This document shows, piece after piece, positions 8,309-15,729 of a stretch of 64,000 nt of DNA. The notes under the pieces are model-generated. The model saw only the letters and a program-made list of their open reading frames with translations. It made no database searches and was not told the origin of the DNA. Every line of letters starts with the position of its first letter. Position 1 is the stretch's first letter. A program made the position numbers and the translations under genes. Origin of the DNA: JAGDZR01 sp049115695 (GTDB lineage: Bacteria; Bacteroidota; Bacteroidia; Cytophagales; Cyclobacteriaceae); the NCBI GenBank assembly GCA_049115695.1, contig JAGDZR010000006.1, positions 62,001 through 126,000 on the forward strand, read 5' to 3'.

Positions 8309-10323
8309 AATATTTGGGCATCTTTATTTTGTTCTCTCCTATCACGTTATTAGCTCAAAGCGAAGCGCTTAATATTGAGCGGTTTATAGAAAATATATTC
8401 CAGATTCAATCAGAAGACCTCAATTACGAGGACGCCTATGAAGTGCTTTACCAATATCACGCCCGGCCACTAGACTTAAACCGAGCATCAAAAAATGAAC
8501 TGGCCTCTTTGTATCTATTAAGTCCCAGGCAAATCAACGCCATCATCGATCATCGGGAACGATATGGCAAACTTGTTAGCCTGTATGAATTGCAAGCTAT
8601 TCCTGAAATTGATCGGCACACCTTTGATATGCTTAGCCACTTTGTTAAGGTCAATGAAATGGCGGATAGCAGACCACTAGGTCAAAGGATCATCGAATCT
8701 GACAACAAATACCTTATTACCCGTATCAATCACCGCTTACAAAAATCAAAAGGTATCGAAAACGAAATCTATTCCGGCGGCCCAACTGCCTATTATTCTA
8801 GATTTAGGATGTCCAATCCAGGAGACTTCAGTTTTGGAGCAACCCTAGAAACAGATATGGGTGAATCACTAGCATGGAATCCACAAACAAGAGGATTTGA
8901 TTATCAATCAGCACATATGCAACTACAAAATCAAGGTGTACTCGATAATCTGGTGATTGGAGATTTTCGAGCACAGTTTGGTCAGGGGTTAGTTTTTGGA
9001 TCTGGGTTCAGTCCAGGCAAAGGAGCTGAAACAATCAATACCGTAATGAAGGGAACTGGTGGAGTGAGGCCACATACTTCAGCAATGGAATCAGGACATT
9101 TTAGAGGAATAGCCACTACCGTATCGAAGAAGCAATTGACATTTACCATGATCGGGTCTGCCTTAAAACAAGATGGATCTTTTGGATCTGACACCACTAT
9201 TTCAGACCAGGAGGACTACCTGTCCTCACTGCTCACATCTGGACTTCATCGAACCGAACGGGAAATTTCCAATAAAAATATCTTGACAGAATCTTCATTT
9301 GGACTGATATCCACATTCTCTCCGAAGCGAAACTTTAGTATCACAGGAACTTACCTAGGCAGTAATTTCTCAACTCCATATCTGCGTAAACTAAACGATT
9401 ATAACCTTTATGAATTTCGCGGAAGTCGTAATCACGTTGGTTCACTGAGCCTTTCGTGGAATTGGCAGAATTACATGTTTTTCGGTGAATCTGCTCGTTC
9501 AGTCTCTGGGGGAATGGCGCATACTTATGGAGTGATCGCTAGTCTCAGCCCCAGCATTGATATTGCAATGGTGGGCCGAAGCTATGATCGAGATTATCAT
9601 TCCTTTTATGGAAATGGATTCGGTGAAGGAAGTCGAACCATTAACGAAACGGGAATTTACTGGGGGATTAAGTTTTCACCTGCTCGGGAACATCTTGTAA
9701 CAGCCTATTATGATCGCTTTTCATTTCCATGGTTAAAGTATCGAATTGACGCACCCTCCAGAGGATCGGAGTATCTGGTGAGATACTCCTACTTACCCAG
9801 TCGTAATGTTTCACTTTATATCCAGTTCCGTCAGGAAAACAAGCAGCGTAGCATAGCTGAGGGCAACCACTCCGTACTTAGTGCTACATGCAAACGAAAT
9901 ATCTGGCTTAATGTCAATTATGGCATAAATGAGCAGATTGGCTTGAGATCAAGGCTGCAGTTGAGTGACTTTGCACTTGATCAATCAAAAACCACCGGAA
10001 TGGCAATCATTCAGGACTTGAATCTTAAATGGCAAAAATGGAAACTGAGTAGCCGGATTGCACTCTTCGACTCAGACGATTATGAAAACCGACATTACAT
10101 CACCGAAAAGGACGTTTTATATGGATTTGCTATTCCAGCCTTATCAGGTACAGGAACAAGATATTATTCAGTATTGCAATATGCCTTAAGCAGAAAAATT
10201 ACGATTTGGGCAAAATACAGCAGATTCCGCTACCGTAACGTCACCTCAGTAGGATCTGGAAATGATACGACACCTGGAAATATCAGAAGTGATTTGAGAT
10301 TGCAAGCAAGATTGAAATTCTAG
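8305..10323 (+). CDS. Helix-hairpin-helix domain protein with C-terminal outer-membrane barrel
   Basis: The 672 residues start with a signal peptide (MKYLGIFILFSPITLLAQ). Residues about 50-100 carry a ComEA-like helix-hairpin-helix pair, LDLNRASKNELASLYLLSPRQ and INAIIDHRERYGKLVSLYEL. The remaining 550 residues are beta-strand rich, with many alternating aromatic strands and a final strand ending LRLQARLKF, as in outer-membrane barrels. This architecture is frequent in Bacteroidota and has no established function; a helix-hairpin-helix fold outside the cytoplasm might bind DNA, as ComEA does in natural transformation, but that is inference. It is coupled to the preceding PorV/PorQ-like gene. 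Confidence 0.75.
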   Translation: MKYLGIFILFSPITLLAQSEALNIERFIENIFQIQSEDLNYEDAYEVLYQYHARPLDLNRASKNELASLYLLSPRQINAIIDHRERYGKLVSLYELQAIPEIDRHTFDMLSHFVKVNEMADSRPLGQRIIESDNKYLITRINHRLQKSKGIENEIYSGGPTAYYSRFRMSNPGDFSFGATLETDMGESLAWNPQTRGFDYQSAHMQLQNQGVLDNLVIGDFRAQFGQGLVFGSGFSPGKGAETINTVMKGTGGVRPHTSAMESGHFRGIATTVSKKQLTFTMIGSALKQDGSFGSDTTISDQEDYLSSLLTSGLHRTEREISNKNILTESSFGLISTFSPKRNFSITGTYLGSNFSTPYLRKLNDYNLYEFRGSRNHVGSLSLSWNWQNYMFFGESARSVSGGMAHTYGVIASLSPSIDIAMVGRSYDRDYHSFYGNGFGEGSRTINETGIYWGIKFSPAREHLVTAYYDRFSFPWLKYRIDAPSRGSEYLVRYSYLPSRNVSLYIQFRQENKQRSIAEGNHSVLSATCKRNIWLNVNYGINEQIGLRSRLQLSDFALDQSKTTGMAIIQDLNLKWQKWKLSSRIALFDSDDYENRHYITEKDVLYGFAIPALSGTGTRYYSVLQYALSRKITIWAKYSRFRYRNVTSVGSGNDTTPGNIRSDLRLQARLKF

Positions 10324-10332
10324 AAAGCGAAA

Positions 10333-10350
10333 GAGCCCCTTGCGGGGCTC
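10333..10350 (-). terminator. Hairpin terminator shared by convergent genes
   Basis: A perfect seven-base-pair stem, GAGCCCC with GGGGCTC and a four-base loop. On the minus strand it is followed by the moderately T-rich TTTCGCTTTC, so it most likely ends the 59-codon minus-strand gene; on the plus strand it lies 9 bases after the barrel gene but lacks a T-run. Confidence 0.6.
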
Positions 10351-10370
10351 CTCGTCTAAACCAAAATCAA

Positions 10371-10550
10371 CTAAAATGAATATTCTTCTTGTAACGCTTT
10401 TCTTATCTCATTCATTGCCTGCCTTTTCGCATTATCAGGGGCAACTCTCTCAACATTTTTTAGGTGCTGGATGTAGTTTATAACATCTTTGACCTGTAGT
10501 TGGTTCAACCCAACATTGCTAAGTAAACTACTTACGCTTGAATTTGTCAT
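10371..10550 (-). CDS. Small hypothetical protein, 59 residues
   Basis: A 60-codon frame on the minus strand reads MTNSSVSSLLSNVGLNQLQ, continues with VKDVINYIQHLKNVERVAPD and ends RKALQEEYSF. It is predicted mainly helical, mildly charged, with no signal peptide and no motif that I recognise. Support for a real gene comes from a sound ATG, a dedicated downstream hairpin 20 bases after its stop, protein-like composition, and the fact that the stretch would otherwise be an unexplained 440-base gap. Upstream lies TACCTTAG, one base off the TAnnTTTG promoter core. Its role is unknown. Confidence 0.6.
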   Translation of the reverse strand: MTNSSVSSLLSNVGLNQLQVKDVINYIQHLKNVERVAPDNAKRQAMNEIRKALQEEYSF

Positions 10551-10766
10551 GGCGTTGTTCGTTTGTTTATGCTAAGGTATAACCGCTTGATTCTCTGACA
10601 CAACTAACGGTAGTAAACCGGAAGATTTATGTATAAACATGAATTATTTAGCATGAATTATTCGAATAAATTGTTGCAAACGTTTGCACATCTGAATGTT
10701 TTAAATTTATATGTAACTACATGTAATATTCATGCGTACAAAGGTTACACATTGATCTAAAATCAC

Positions 10767-11477
10767 ATGAAATACGTCGAACATAAAGCGAATACAAGAG
10801 GCACAGCCAACTTTGGATGGCTGGATTCCAAACACACGTTCAGCTTTGGTCATTATTATGATCCAGCGCGTGTGCACTTTGGTGCATTGAGAGTACTGAA
10901 TGATGACATTGTTACTCCCGGCAATGGCTTTGGCACCCATCCACACGACAATATGGAAATAGTATCCATTCCGTTATCAGGTGCTCTGGCTCATAAGGAT
11001 AGCACTGGAACCGTTGAAGAAATTCAAACCGGGGAAGTGCAAATCATGAGTGCCGGTTCTGGGCTTACACATTCGGAGTTCAATGCCAGCAAAACCGAAC
11101 ATGTCAATTTCCTTCAAATTTGGGTATTGCCAAAAGAAAAGAACATCGAGCCACGGTATGAACAAAAGATGTTTGCGCAGGCTGATCGTCACAATGCCAT
11201 TCAAACTTTAGTTGCGCCAGATCAACCCGGTGCTTTATGGATCAATCAGGATGCCAAATTCAGCATGGTTCAACTGGAGAAAGGAAAAACTGTTGACTAT
11301 GCATTGACCAACTCAAGCAATGGTGTCTATCTCTTTTTAATAGCCGGAAAACTTTCAGCCTTTGATCTCGAATTGAATGAGCGGGATGGTGTTGGCATTT
11401 GGGAAATTCCCAGCGTTCCAATTGCGGCGCTGAAGGATGCTGAATTGCTATTGATCGAAGTGCCGATGCTGCAATAG
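10767..11477 (+). CDS. Pirin family protein (quercetinase-type cupin)
   Basis: A 236-residue bicupin. The N-terminal cupin holds the complete pirin metal site: His58 and His60 in FGTHPHDNMEI, and His102 with Glu104 in GSGLTHSEFNAS, matching His56, His58, His101 and Glu103 of human pirin. The opening FGWLDSKHTFSFGHYYDP is also diagnostic. Bacterial relatives such as YhhW bind a divalent metal and can cleave quercetin; their natural job is often a stress or redox-linked one. Cytoplasmic, with no signal peptide. It stands upstream of the two tandem lipoproteins with a 30-base gap, but no functional link is evident. Confidence 0.92.
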   Translation: MKYVEHKANTRGTANFGWLDSKHTFSFGHYYDPARVHFGALRVLNDDIVTPGNGFGTHPHDNMEIVSIPLSGALAHKDSTGTVEEIQTGEVQIMSAGSGLTHSEFNASKTEHVNFLQIWVLPKEKNIEPRYEQKMFAQADRHNAIQTLVAPDQPGALWINQDAKFSMVQLEKGKTVDYALTNSSNGVYLFLIAGKLSAFDLELNERDGVGIWEIPSVPIAALKDAELLLIEVPMLQ

Positions 11478-11507
11478 TCTGGCAAGATTTTTGGTTATTG
11501 TTTATTC

Positions 11508-11906
11508 ATGAAACATGTAATGATAACCGCTTTATTTGTTGCTCTTTTAGCCTGTGAGCAATCTTCCAGGGTTCAAGACTGTGATTCCAATGAGATCGCC
11601 TGTACTTATGACCTTCGACACATAATCATCACCATTGCAGAGAATGATGAACCGGTACAACTTACCAGAATGGTTGTTGAGATTGACGGTGTTATTCAAA
11701 TAAATGAAGAGATCGATGACTTCAACGAATTTGGCACCTATACCCTATTAAGTGATGAGCACATGAACCTGGTAGAACAAAGCGGCTCTGACGTCAGTTT
11801 TAGTGGGTTCAGGGGAGATGATAGGGTCATAGATCAGAATTATTTGGTCGGACATGACTGTTGCCATATTCAATTATTGGAAGGACCCATTGAAATTAAA
11901 CTTTGA
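11508..11906 (+). CDS. Putative lipoprotein, first of a tandem paralogous pair
   Basis: A 132-residue protein with a lipoprotein signal (MKHVMITALFVALLAC, lipobox LLAC with lipidated Cys16). The mature part is small, acidic and beta-rich, with cysteines in DCDSNEIACTY and the C-terminal motif GHDCCHIQLLEGPIEIKL. It is clearly paralogous to the next gene: same length, same cysteine spacing, ITIAENDE against ITENDA, and the near-identical GHDCCH ending. The paired cysteines suggest disulfides in an exported protein. I do not recognise the family. Confidence 0.75.
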   Translation: MKHVMITALFVALLACEQSSRVQDCDSNEIACTYDLRHIIITIAENDEPVQLTRMVVEIDGVIQINEEIDDFNEFGTYTLLSDEHMNLVEQSGSDVSFSGFRGDDRVIDQNYLVGHDCCHIQLLEGPIEIKL

Positions 11907-11907
11907 T

Positions 11908-12303
11908 ATGAAAAATTTACTCCTATTAACTCCCTTTATACTATTCATCGCGTGTGAAACAGATCCTGGAAGTGATTGTGGCGGTGACCTGCTTTGCACG
12001 GAGCAATTGGTAACCCTTGGAGTGACCATTACCGAAAATGATGCTGCTGTCTTGCTTGATGAAGCAACAACGACTTTTGTGAGCACCGGTGAAGTCATCA
12101 GGCCCCATGCCGATATCGGTTGGGGTGATGGCTTTTACATCATCATGACTGATGCTCAATTTGATTCCATCGAGCAATCCGGAACAGAAGTAATCTTCCG
12201 TGGCTATATCAATGGCGACCTAATCGTCGAGCAGACTTATACCATCGGTCATGATTGCTGCCATGTCGAGTTGATCGACGGGCCAACTGAAATAATGCTT
12301 TGA
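11908..12303 (+). CDS. Putative lipoprotein, second of a tandem paralogous pair
   Basis: The start is taken at the ATG two bases after the preceding stop because it gives a proper lipoprotein signal, MKNLLLLTPFILFIAC; the longer frame that starts further upstream would bury this signal inside the preceding gene. The 131-residue product shares with its neighbour the lipobox cysteine, the DCGGDLLC pair, VTITENDA and the C-terminal GHDCCHVELIDGPTEIM. The pair looks like a local duplication that has diverged widely while keeping the cysteine framework and the final twenty residues. Function unknown; probably anchored in the outer or inner membrane facing the periplasm. Confidence 0.75.
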   Translation: MKNLLLLTPFILFIACETDPGSDCGGDLLCTEQLVTLGVTITENDAAVLLDEATTTFVSTGEVIRPHADIGWGDGFYIIMTDAQFDSIEQSGTEVIFRGYINGDLIVEQTYTIGHDCCHVELIDGPTEIML

Positions 12304-12421
12304 CATTTCATTCATTATGAATGAGCTGAATTGAATCAATCAGCATGGTGTGAATTTGCTGGCAGATCTGTCAATCGACATATTATACCTTCTTCATAGT
12401 GCCATTGCAGACTGTGAAAGT

Positions 12422-12465
12422 TAGAAGCATCCTGGACTGAAGATCCATAAAACTGTATCTCATTG
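12422..12465 (+). repeat. 44-bp direct repeat, left copy
   Basis: This segment matches 13876-13919 with only two mismatches in 44 bases. In the right copy it encodes the last residues EASWTEDP and the stop of the secreted-protein gene; here it is orphaned, with no matching reading frame upstream. The two copies bracket the HicAB module plus the secreted-protein gene. The surrounding 248 bases between the lipoprotein and hicA hold nothing else except the operator-like repeats next to hicA. Confidence 0.85.
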
Positions 12466-12474
12466 CCTTCTAAA

Positions 12475-12527
12475 AGTAAACTTTCATTTACCTGATTGCT
12501 TTCATTTAGGTAAACTATTATTTACCT
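12475..12527. promoter_or_regulatory. Paired inverted repeats upstream of hicA, likely HicB operators
   Basis: Two inverted repeats occur in the promoter region of hicAB: AGGTAAA and TTTACCT separated by six bases (12508-12527), and GTAAA and TTTAC, also separated by six bases (12476-12491). Their centres are about 33 bases apart, three helical turns. HicB here has a C-terminal helix-turn-helix, and antitoxins of this kind repress their own operon by binding such palindromes, so these are good candidates for cooperative autoregulation. Confidence 0.6.
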
Positions 12528-12551
12528 TTACTATGTGAGCACAAGTACACA

Positions 12552-12737
12552 ATGAAAACCTCGGAACTTTACAGAATGCTAACCAAAGACGGATGGGAAG
12601 CTGTAAGACAAAAAGGTTCTCATGTCATTTTGAGGCATCCAACGAAGGATGGTCAAATTGTATTCCCAAACCATGGCAGCAAAGAAATGGGTAAGGGGTT
12701 AGAGCGGAAGATTATGAAAGACGCAGGATTGAAATAG
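12552..12737 (+). CDS. hicA: HicA-type mRNA interferase toxin
   Basis: A 61-residue protein with the double-stranded-RNA-binding-like HicA fold: ELYRMLTKDGWEAVRQKGSHVILRHP, ending in GKGLERKIMKDAGLK. His24 in the KGSHV motif is the catalytic residue of HicA toxins, which cut mRNA and tmRNA in the cytoplasm and stop translation. Length is typical (55-80). It is followed 35 bases later by its antitoxin hicB on the same strand, the usual hicAB order, and preceded by paired inverted repeats suited to HicB autorepression. Confidence 0.94.
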   Translation: MKTSELYRMLTKDGWEAVRQKGSHVILRHPTKDGQIVFPNHGSKEMGKGLERKIMKDAGLK

Positions 12738-12772
12738 TCCTGTATTGAATTTAGGGATAAACAGAAAGGGAA

Positions 12773-13159
12773 ATGAAGGCAAAACAAGTAGTATTTACTG
12801 TGGAAAAAACCGAAACAGGTTTTTCCTCATATTCGGAGGATTATCCAATTTTCACGACAGGATCAACTATTCCGGAGCTTAGAAGTAATGCACTCGAAGC
12901 GGCTGAACTGTACTTCGAGGAAGAAGGAGTCAGTGTAAAAAGTACTGATATCATTTTGGAGCTGGATATTCCTCAATTCTTTGATTATTTCAAGGTGATC
13001 AATGCAAAGCATTTGGCTGGACGTGTAGGGATTCACCCTACGCTACTATCACAGTATGTCAATGGTAAGAAAAAACCTTCTGGAAAGCAGGCCGAAAAGC
13101 TACTAGAGGGCATACATGCTGTTGGAAAGGAATTGATGGATGTTAGCTTGATAGCATAG
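12773..13159 (+). CDS. hicB: HicB-type antitoxin with C-terminal helix-turn-helix
   Basis: A 128-residue antitoxin. Residues 1-65 form the HicB partial RNase H-like fold (VVFTVEKTETGFSSYSEDYPIFTTGSTIPELRSNALEAAELYFEEEG), which binds and blocks HicA. Residues about 80-128 carry an Xre/Cro-type helix-turn-helix (HLAGRVGIHPTLLSQYVNGKKKPS) for DNA binding. It lies just after hicA and probably represses the operon through the palindromes ahead of hicA. The secreted-protein gene that follows starts only 22 bases later and may be read on the same transcript. Confidence 0.92.
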   Translation: MKAKQVVFTVEKTETGFSSYSEDYPIFTTGSTIPELRSNALEAAELYFEEEGVSVKSTDIILELDIPQFFDYFKVINAKHLAGRVGIHPTLLSQYVNGKKKPSGKQAEKLLEGIHAVGKELMDVSLIA

Positions 13160-13181
13160 TACAGGTCAATGCGCCAACTTA

Positions 13182-13904
13182 ATGTACGACACTATAAAAA
13201 TTAACAACAAAAGCTGGTTAATTGCATTTGTGATAATGCTTTCAAGCGTTATCACAAATGCACAACCACAAAGTGAGTGGACAAGAAAAGATTGGCGAAA
13301 ATCACTTTTTAATGGTGAGTCAATTGAAAAATATCTTGATGTAAGATGGAAAGCCTCCCCTTTTATTGTTTCGGACTCTTCCATTCGAAATATGATCCAT
13401 AGCTATATCACAAGTGATATTAATGGTACACCGCCAAAGACTAGAACTGAGACGCTCGGTGGGGAATATGGGTATTATGTCCTTAAGTATGATGCTGGAT
13501 GCCTTGACTTCTGGAATGATGGAGGAAAATATTGTCAGCCATCAACTAGTCATTCCATTTGGATGTATTTGAGTGGATCAACAATGGAAAAGGGTAAGTA
13601 TATGCTCTATCCTTATCACTATACCTATATAAATGGAAAGCTTGTTTTTCTAGATACTGATCTTAGTGATGTGTCAATACCTGGTTTGACTAAAGCCTCA
13701 GGACGGGCCAAAAGAGTGTTTAAATTGGCCAAACCAGCTTTTTCAAAACAATTTGGAGGACGAACCTTAATTTATGAAGGCAAAAAATTTCGATTTCTTA
13801 GAAAGATTACAGCTCCTGTAGCCGACTTGATGTTTGGTGGATATCTACTGATGTATTTAAACGCTAACGGAGAGATAGAAGCATCCTGGACAGAAGATCC
13901 ATAA
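13182..13904 (+). CDS. Secreted protein of unknown function
   Basis: A 240-residue protein with an N-terminal hydrophobic segment (SWLIAFVIMLSSVITNA, likely signal peptide cleaved near NAQ). The mature part has GGEYGYYVLKYDAGCLDFWNDGGKYC with a possible disulfide pair, and many aromatic residues; no family is recognised. A signal peptide on a gene 22 bases behind hicB is odd, as toxin-antitoxin operons rarely carry exported cargo. Its last codons and stop lie inside the 44-bp direct repeat that also occurs upstream of hicA, so the gene seems to have travelled or duplicated together with hicAB. Confidence 0.65.
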   Translation: MYDTIKINNKSWLIAFVIMLSSVITNAQPQSEWTRKDWRKSLFNGESIEKYLDVRWKASPFIVSDSSIRNMIHSYITSDINGTPPKTRTETLGGEYGYYVLKYDAGCLDFWNDGGKYCQPSTSHSIWMYLSGSTMEKGKYMLYPYHYTYINGKLVFLDTDLSDVSIPGLTKASGRAKRVFKLAKPAFSKQFGGRTLIYEGKKFRFLRKITAPVADLMFGGYLLMYLNANGEIEASWTEDP

Positions 13905-13919
13905 AACTGTCTCTCATTG
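13876..13919 (+). repeat. 44-bp direct repeat, right copy
   Basis: The partner of 12422-12465 (42 of 44 bases the same). It spans the 3' end and stop codon of the secreted-protein gene plus 15 bases beyond. The two copies are 1.45 kb apart and enclose hicA, hicB and this gene, as expected for a tandem duplication scar or for recombination-mediated insertion. Confidence 0.85.
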
Positions 13920-13950
13920 TGAACTCAAGATGGAAATATTCCCCACAACC

Positions 13951-13981
13951 AAAAAAAGACTGCCCTAGAGCAGTCTTTTTT
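13951..13981. terminator. Bidirectional intrinsic terminator
   Basis: A perfect stem GACTGC / GCAGTC with a six-base loop, preceded by seven A and followed by six T, so it has a U-tract in both directions. It ends transcription of the plus-strand gene and of the minus-strand tRNA-Arg, whose 3' end is two bases away. Confidence 0.9.
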
Positions 13982-13982
13982 G

Positions 13983-14056
13983 TACACCCGGAAGGATTCG
14001 AACCCTCAACCCCCAGAGCCGAAATCTGGTATTCTATCCAGTTGAACTACGGGTGC
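13983..14056 (-). tRNA. tRNA-Arg, anticodon TCG
   Basis: Read on the minus strand, the 74-base gene folds as a tRNA: acceptor strand GCACCCG pairs with CGGGTGT, the anticodon arm is CCAGA-TTTCGGC-TCTGG with anticodon TCG (arginine, codons CGA and by wobble other CGN), and the T arm is GGGTTCGAATCC. The CCA end is not encoded. A partial, interrupted copy of the same tRNA lies immediately upstream, and a strong terminator immediately downstream. Confidence 0.95.
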
Positions 14057-14070
14057 ATAATTTCCCATTG

Positions 14071-14135
14071 TCCCATAGCCAAATCTGATACTCTCCGCCG
14101 GTTGGCGGACACGTATCCAGTTGAACTACGGGTGC
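14071..14135 (-). pseudogene. Broken tRNA-Arg copy interrupted by a small hairpin
   Basis: On the minus strand this starts with the same 21 bases as the intact tRNA (acceptor strand and D arm, GCACCCGTAGTTCAACTGGA), and later continues with ATCAGATTTGGCT, resembling its anticodon arm. Between them sit about 20 extra bases holding a perfect hairpin, TCCGCC with GGCGGA (14094-14109). The T arm and 3' acceptor strand are missing. It is a duplicated tRNA fragment that took up a small palindromic insert, not a functional tRNA. Confidence 0.75.
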
Positions 14136-14274
14136 ATCAGCTACTCAGGGTAGCCTAATGGGCTGCAAATATATGAATTGGTGATAATATTCAACCCTAA
14201 TTGAATAGAATAAACTACCCATATCTTCCTCCTGTTTTTGGATTTCTGTGTTTAACTTGAAATAAACTTCCACC

Positions 14275-15723
14275 ATGCAAATCAGCAATTTCAAACTCTT
14301 TCAAACAGGTGCATTTATCAATGGCGTCTTCCTTGAATCAGCCAGCATCTTTGCCGTTACAAATCCCTACGATAACAGGACAATCGCGAAAGTGATGAAT
14401 TGCAGTTCCTCTGAAACAACCAATGCCATTGCAGCAGCTCAAGCCGCATTCCCTGAATGGAGTGGTAAAACCGCCAAAGAAAGAAGTAAACTACTGATGA
14501 AATGGTATACCCTGATCATGGAGCACCAGGAAGAATTGGCCTCCATTCTGACAATGGAAATGGGTAAACCATTATCAGAGGCCAAAGGAGAGATTGCTTA
14601 TGGTGCTTCTTTTATTGAATGGTTCTCTGAAGAGGCCAAACGAGTTTACGGTGACACGATTCCTGGCCACCAGGCAGACAAACGCATTCTAGTCCTTAAG
14701 CAACCCATCGGTGTAGTAGGAGCCATTACGCCCTGGAACTTTCCTAATGCCATGATCACCCGAAAAATTGCGCCAGCTATCGCCGTGGGCTGTACGGTCG
14801 TCATTAAGCCGGCGGAGCTGACTCCTCTTTCAGCATTGGCGTTGTGTGTTCTGGCCAATGAAGCTGGGATACCGCCAGGAGTGATCAATGTCATCCCTAC
14901 CCATCGCCCCGCTGAAGTTGGCCAGGTGCTCACCTCTCATCCTGCAGTCAAGAAAATTTCCTTTACCGGGTCTACTGAAGTCGGGAAGTTATTACTCGAG
15001 CAAAGTGCCAGCACGGTAAAGAAAGTAACACTTGAATTGGGTGGTAATGCCCCTTTTATCGTATTCGATGATGCCGATATCGATGCTGCTGTAGAAGGAG
15101 CCATCATCTCTAAATATAGAAATGCGGGCCAGACTTGTGTGTGTACCAATCGATTCTTTGCTCAGGCTGAAATCCATGATGAGTTCGTGGAAAAGTTCAC
15201 AAAAGCAGTAGCCAGTCAAAAAATTGGAAACGGAATGGATCAGGATGTGACCATTGGACCACTGATTGAAGAGAAGGCGGTGCAATCAATAGAAAAACTG
15301 ATTGAAAATGCTATACATAGTGGTGCCAAAGTAACCACAGGAGGCAAGCGTATAAGTGACTCCCTGATGTTTGAACCAACAGTATTGACGTCCGTGACGC
15401 ATGAAATGGCCCTCAACAACACCGAAATATTTGGGCCGGTAGCGCCTATTACCAAGTTCACAAGTGAAGACCAAGTGATTTCCATGGCCAATGATACACC
15501 GTATGGATTGGCCGCCTATTTCTATGGCAGTGATCATGCCCGTATATGGCGTACAGCAGAAGCACTTCAATATGGTATGGTCGGCATCAACACCGGGTTG
15601 ATCTCGACAGAAGTAGCTCCATTTGGGGGTGTCAAGGAAAGTGGCTTTGGTCGCGAAGGTTCCAAATATGGAGTTGATGACTACTTAGAAATCAAATACT
15701 TATGCTGGGGAGGAATCAGCTGA
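14275..15723 (+). CDS. gabD: NAD(P)-dependent succinate-semialdehyde dehydrogenase
   Basis: A 482-residue aldehyde dehydrogenase close to GabD (usually about 480). It oxidises succinate semialdehyde to succinate, feeding the citric acid cycle. Seen in the sequence: Asn155 in PWNF, the cofactor motif FTGSTEVG at 230-237, general base Glu254 in LELGG, and nucleophile Cys288 in NAGQTCVC with a second cysteine at 290. Such a CxC pair acts as a redox switch in some SSADHs. No GABA transaminase or transporter is nearby, so the semialdehyde source is not shown; a broader aldehyde substrate range is possible. Confidence 0.92.
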   Translation: MQISNFKLFQTGAFINGVFLESASIFAVTNPYDNRTIAKVMNCSSSETTNAIAAAQAAFPEWSGKTAKERSKLLMKWYTLIMEHQEELASILTMEMGKPLSEAKGEIAYGASFIEWFSEEAKRVYGDTIPGHQADKRILVLKQPIGVVGAITPWNFPNAMITRKIAPAIAVGCTVVIKPAELTPLSALALCVLANEAGIPPGVINVIPTHRPAEVGQVLTSHPAVKKISFTGSTEVGKLLLEQSASTVKKVTLELGGNAPFIVFDDADIDAAVEGAIISKYRNAGQTCVCTNRFFAQAEIHDEFVEKFTKAVASQKIGNGMDQDVTIGPLIEEKAVQSIEKLIENAIHSGAKVTTGGKRISDSLMFEPTVLTSVTHEMALNNTEIFGPVAPITKFTSEDQVISMANDTPYGLAAYFYGSDHARIWRTAEALQYGMVGINTGLISTEVAPFGGVKESGFGREGSKYGVDDYLEIKYLCWGGIS

Positions 15724-15729
15724 AGTTTG

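Noticed and set aside
8982..9197. A minus-strand frame of 71 codons within the helix-hairpin-helix gene
   Set aside because: It lies wholly inside a well-supported gene on the other strand, has no recognisable motif and a proline-rich composition typical of a shadow frame.
14275..15723. GABA utilisation operon
   Set aside because: No GABA transaminase, transporter or regulator is adjacent, so only the dehydrogenase itself can be called.
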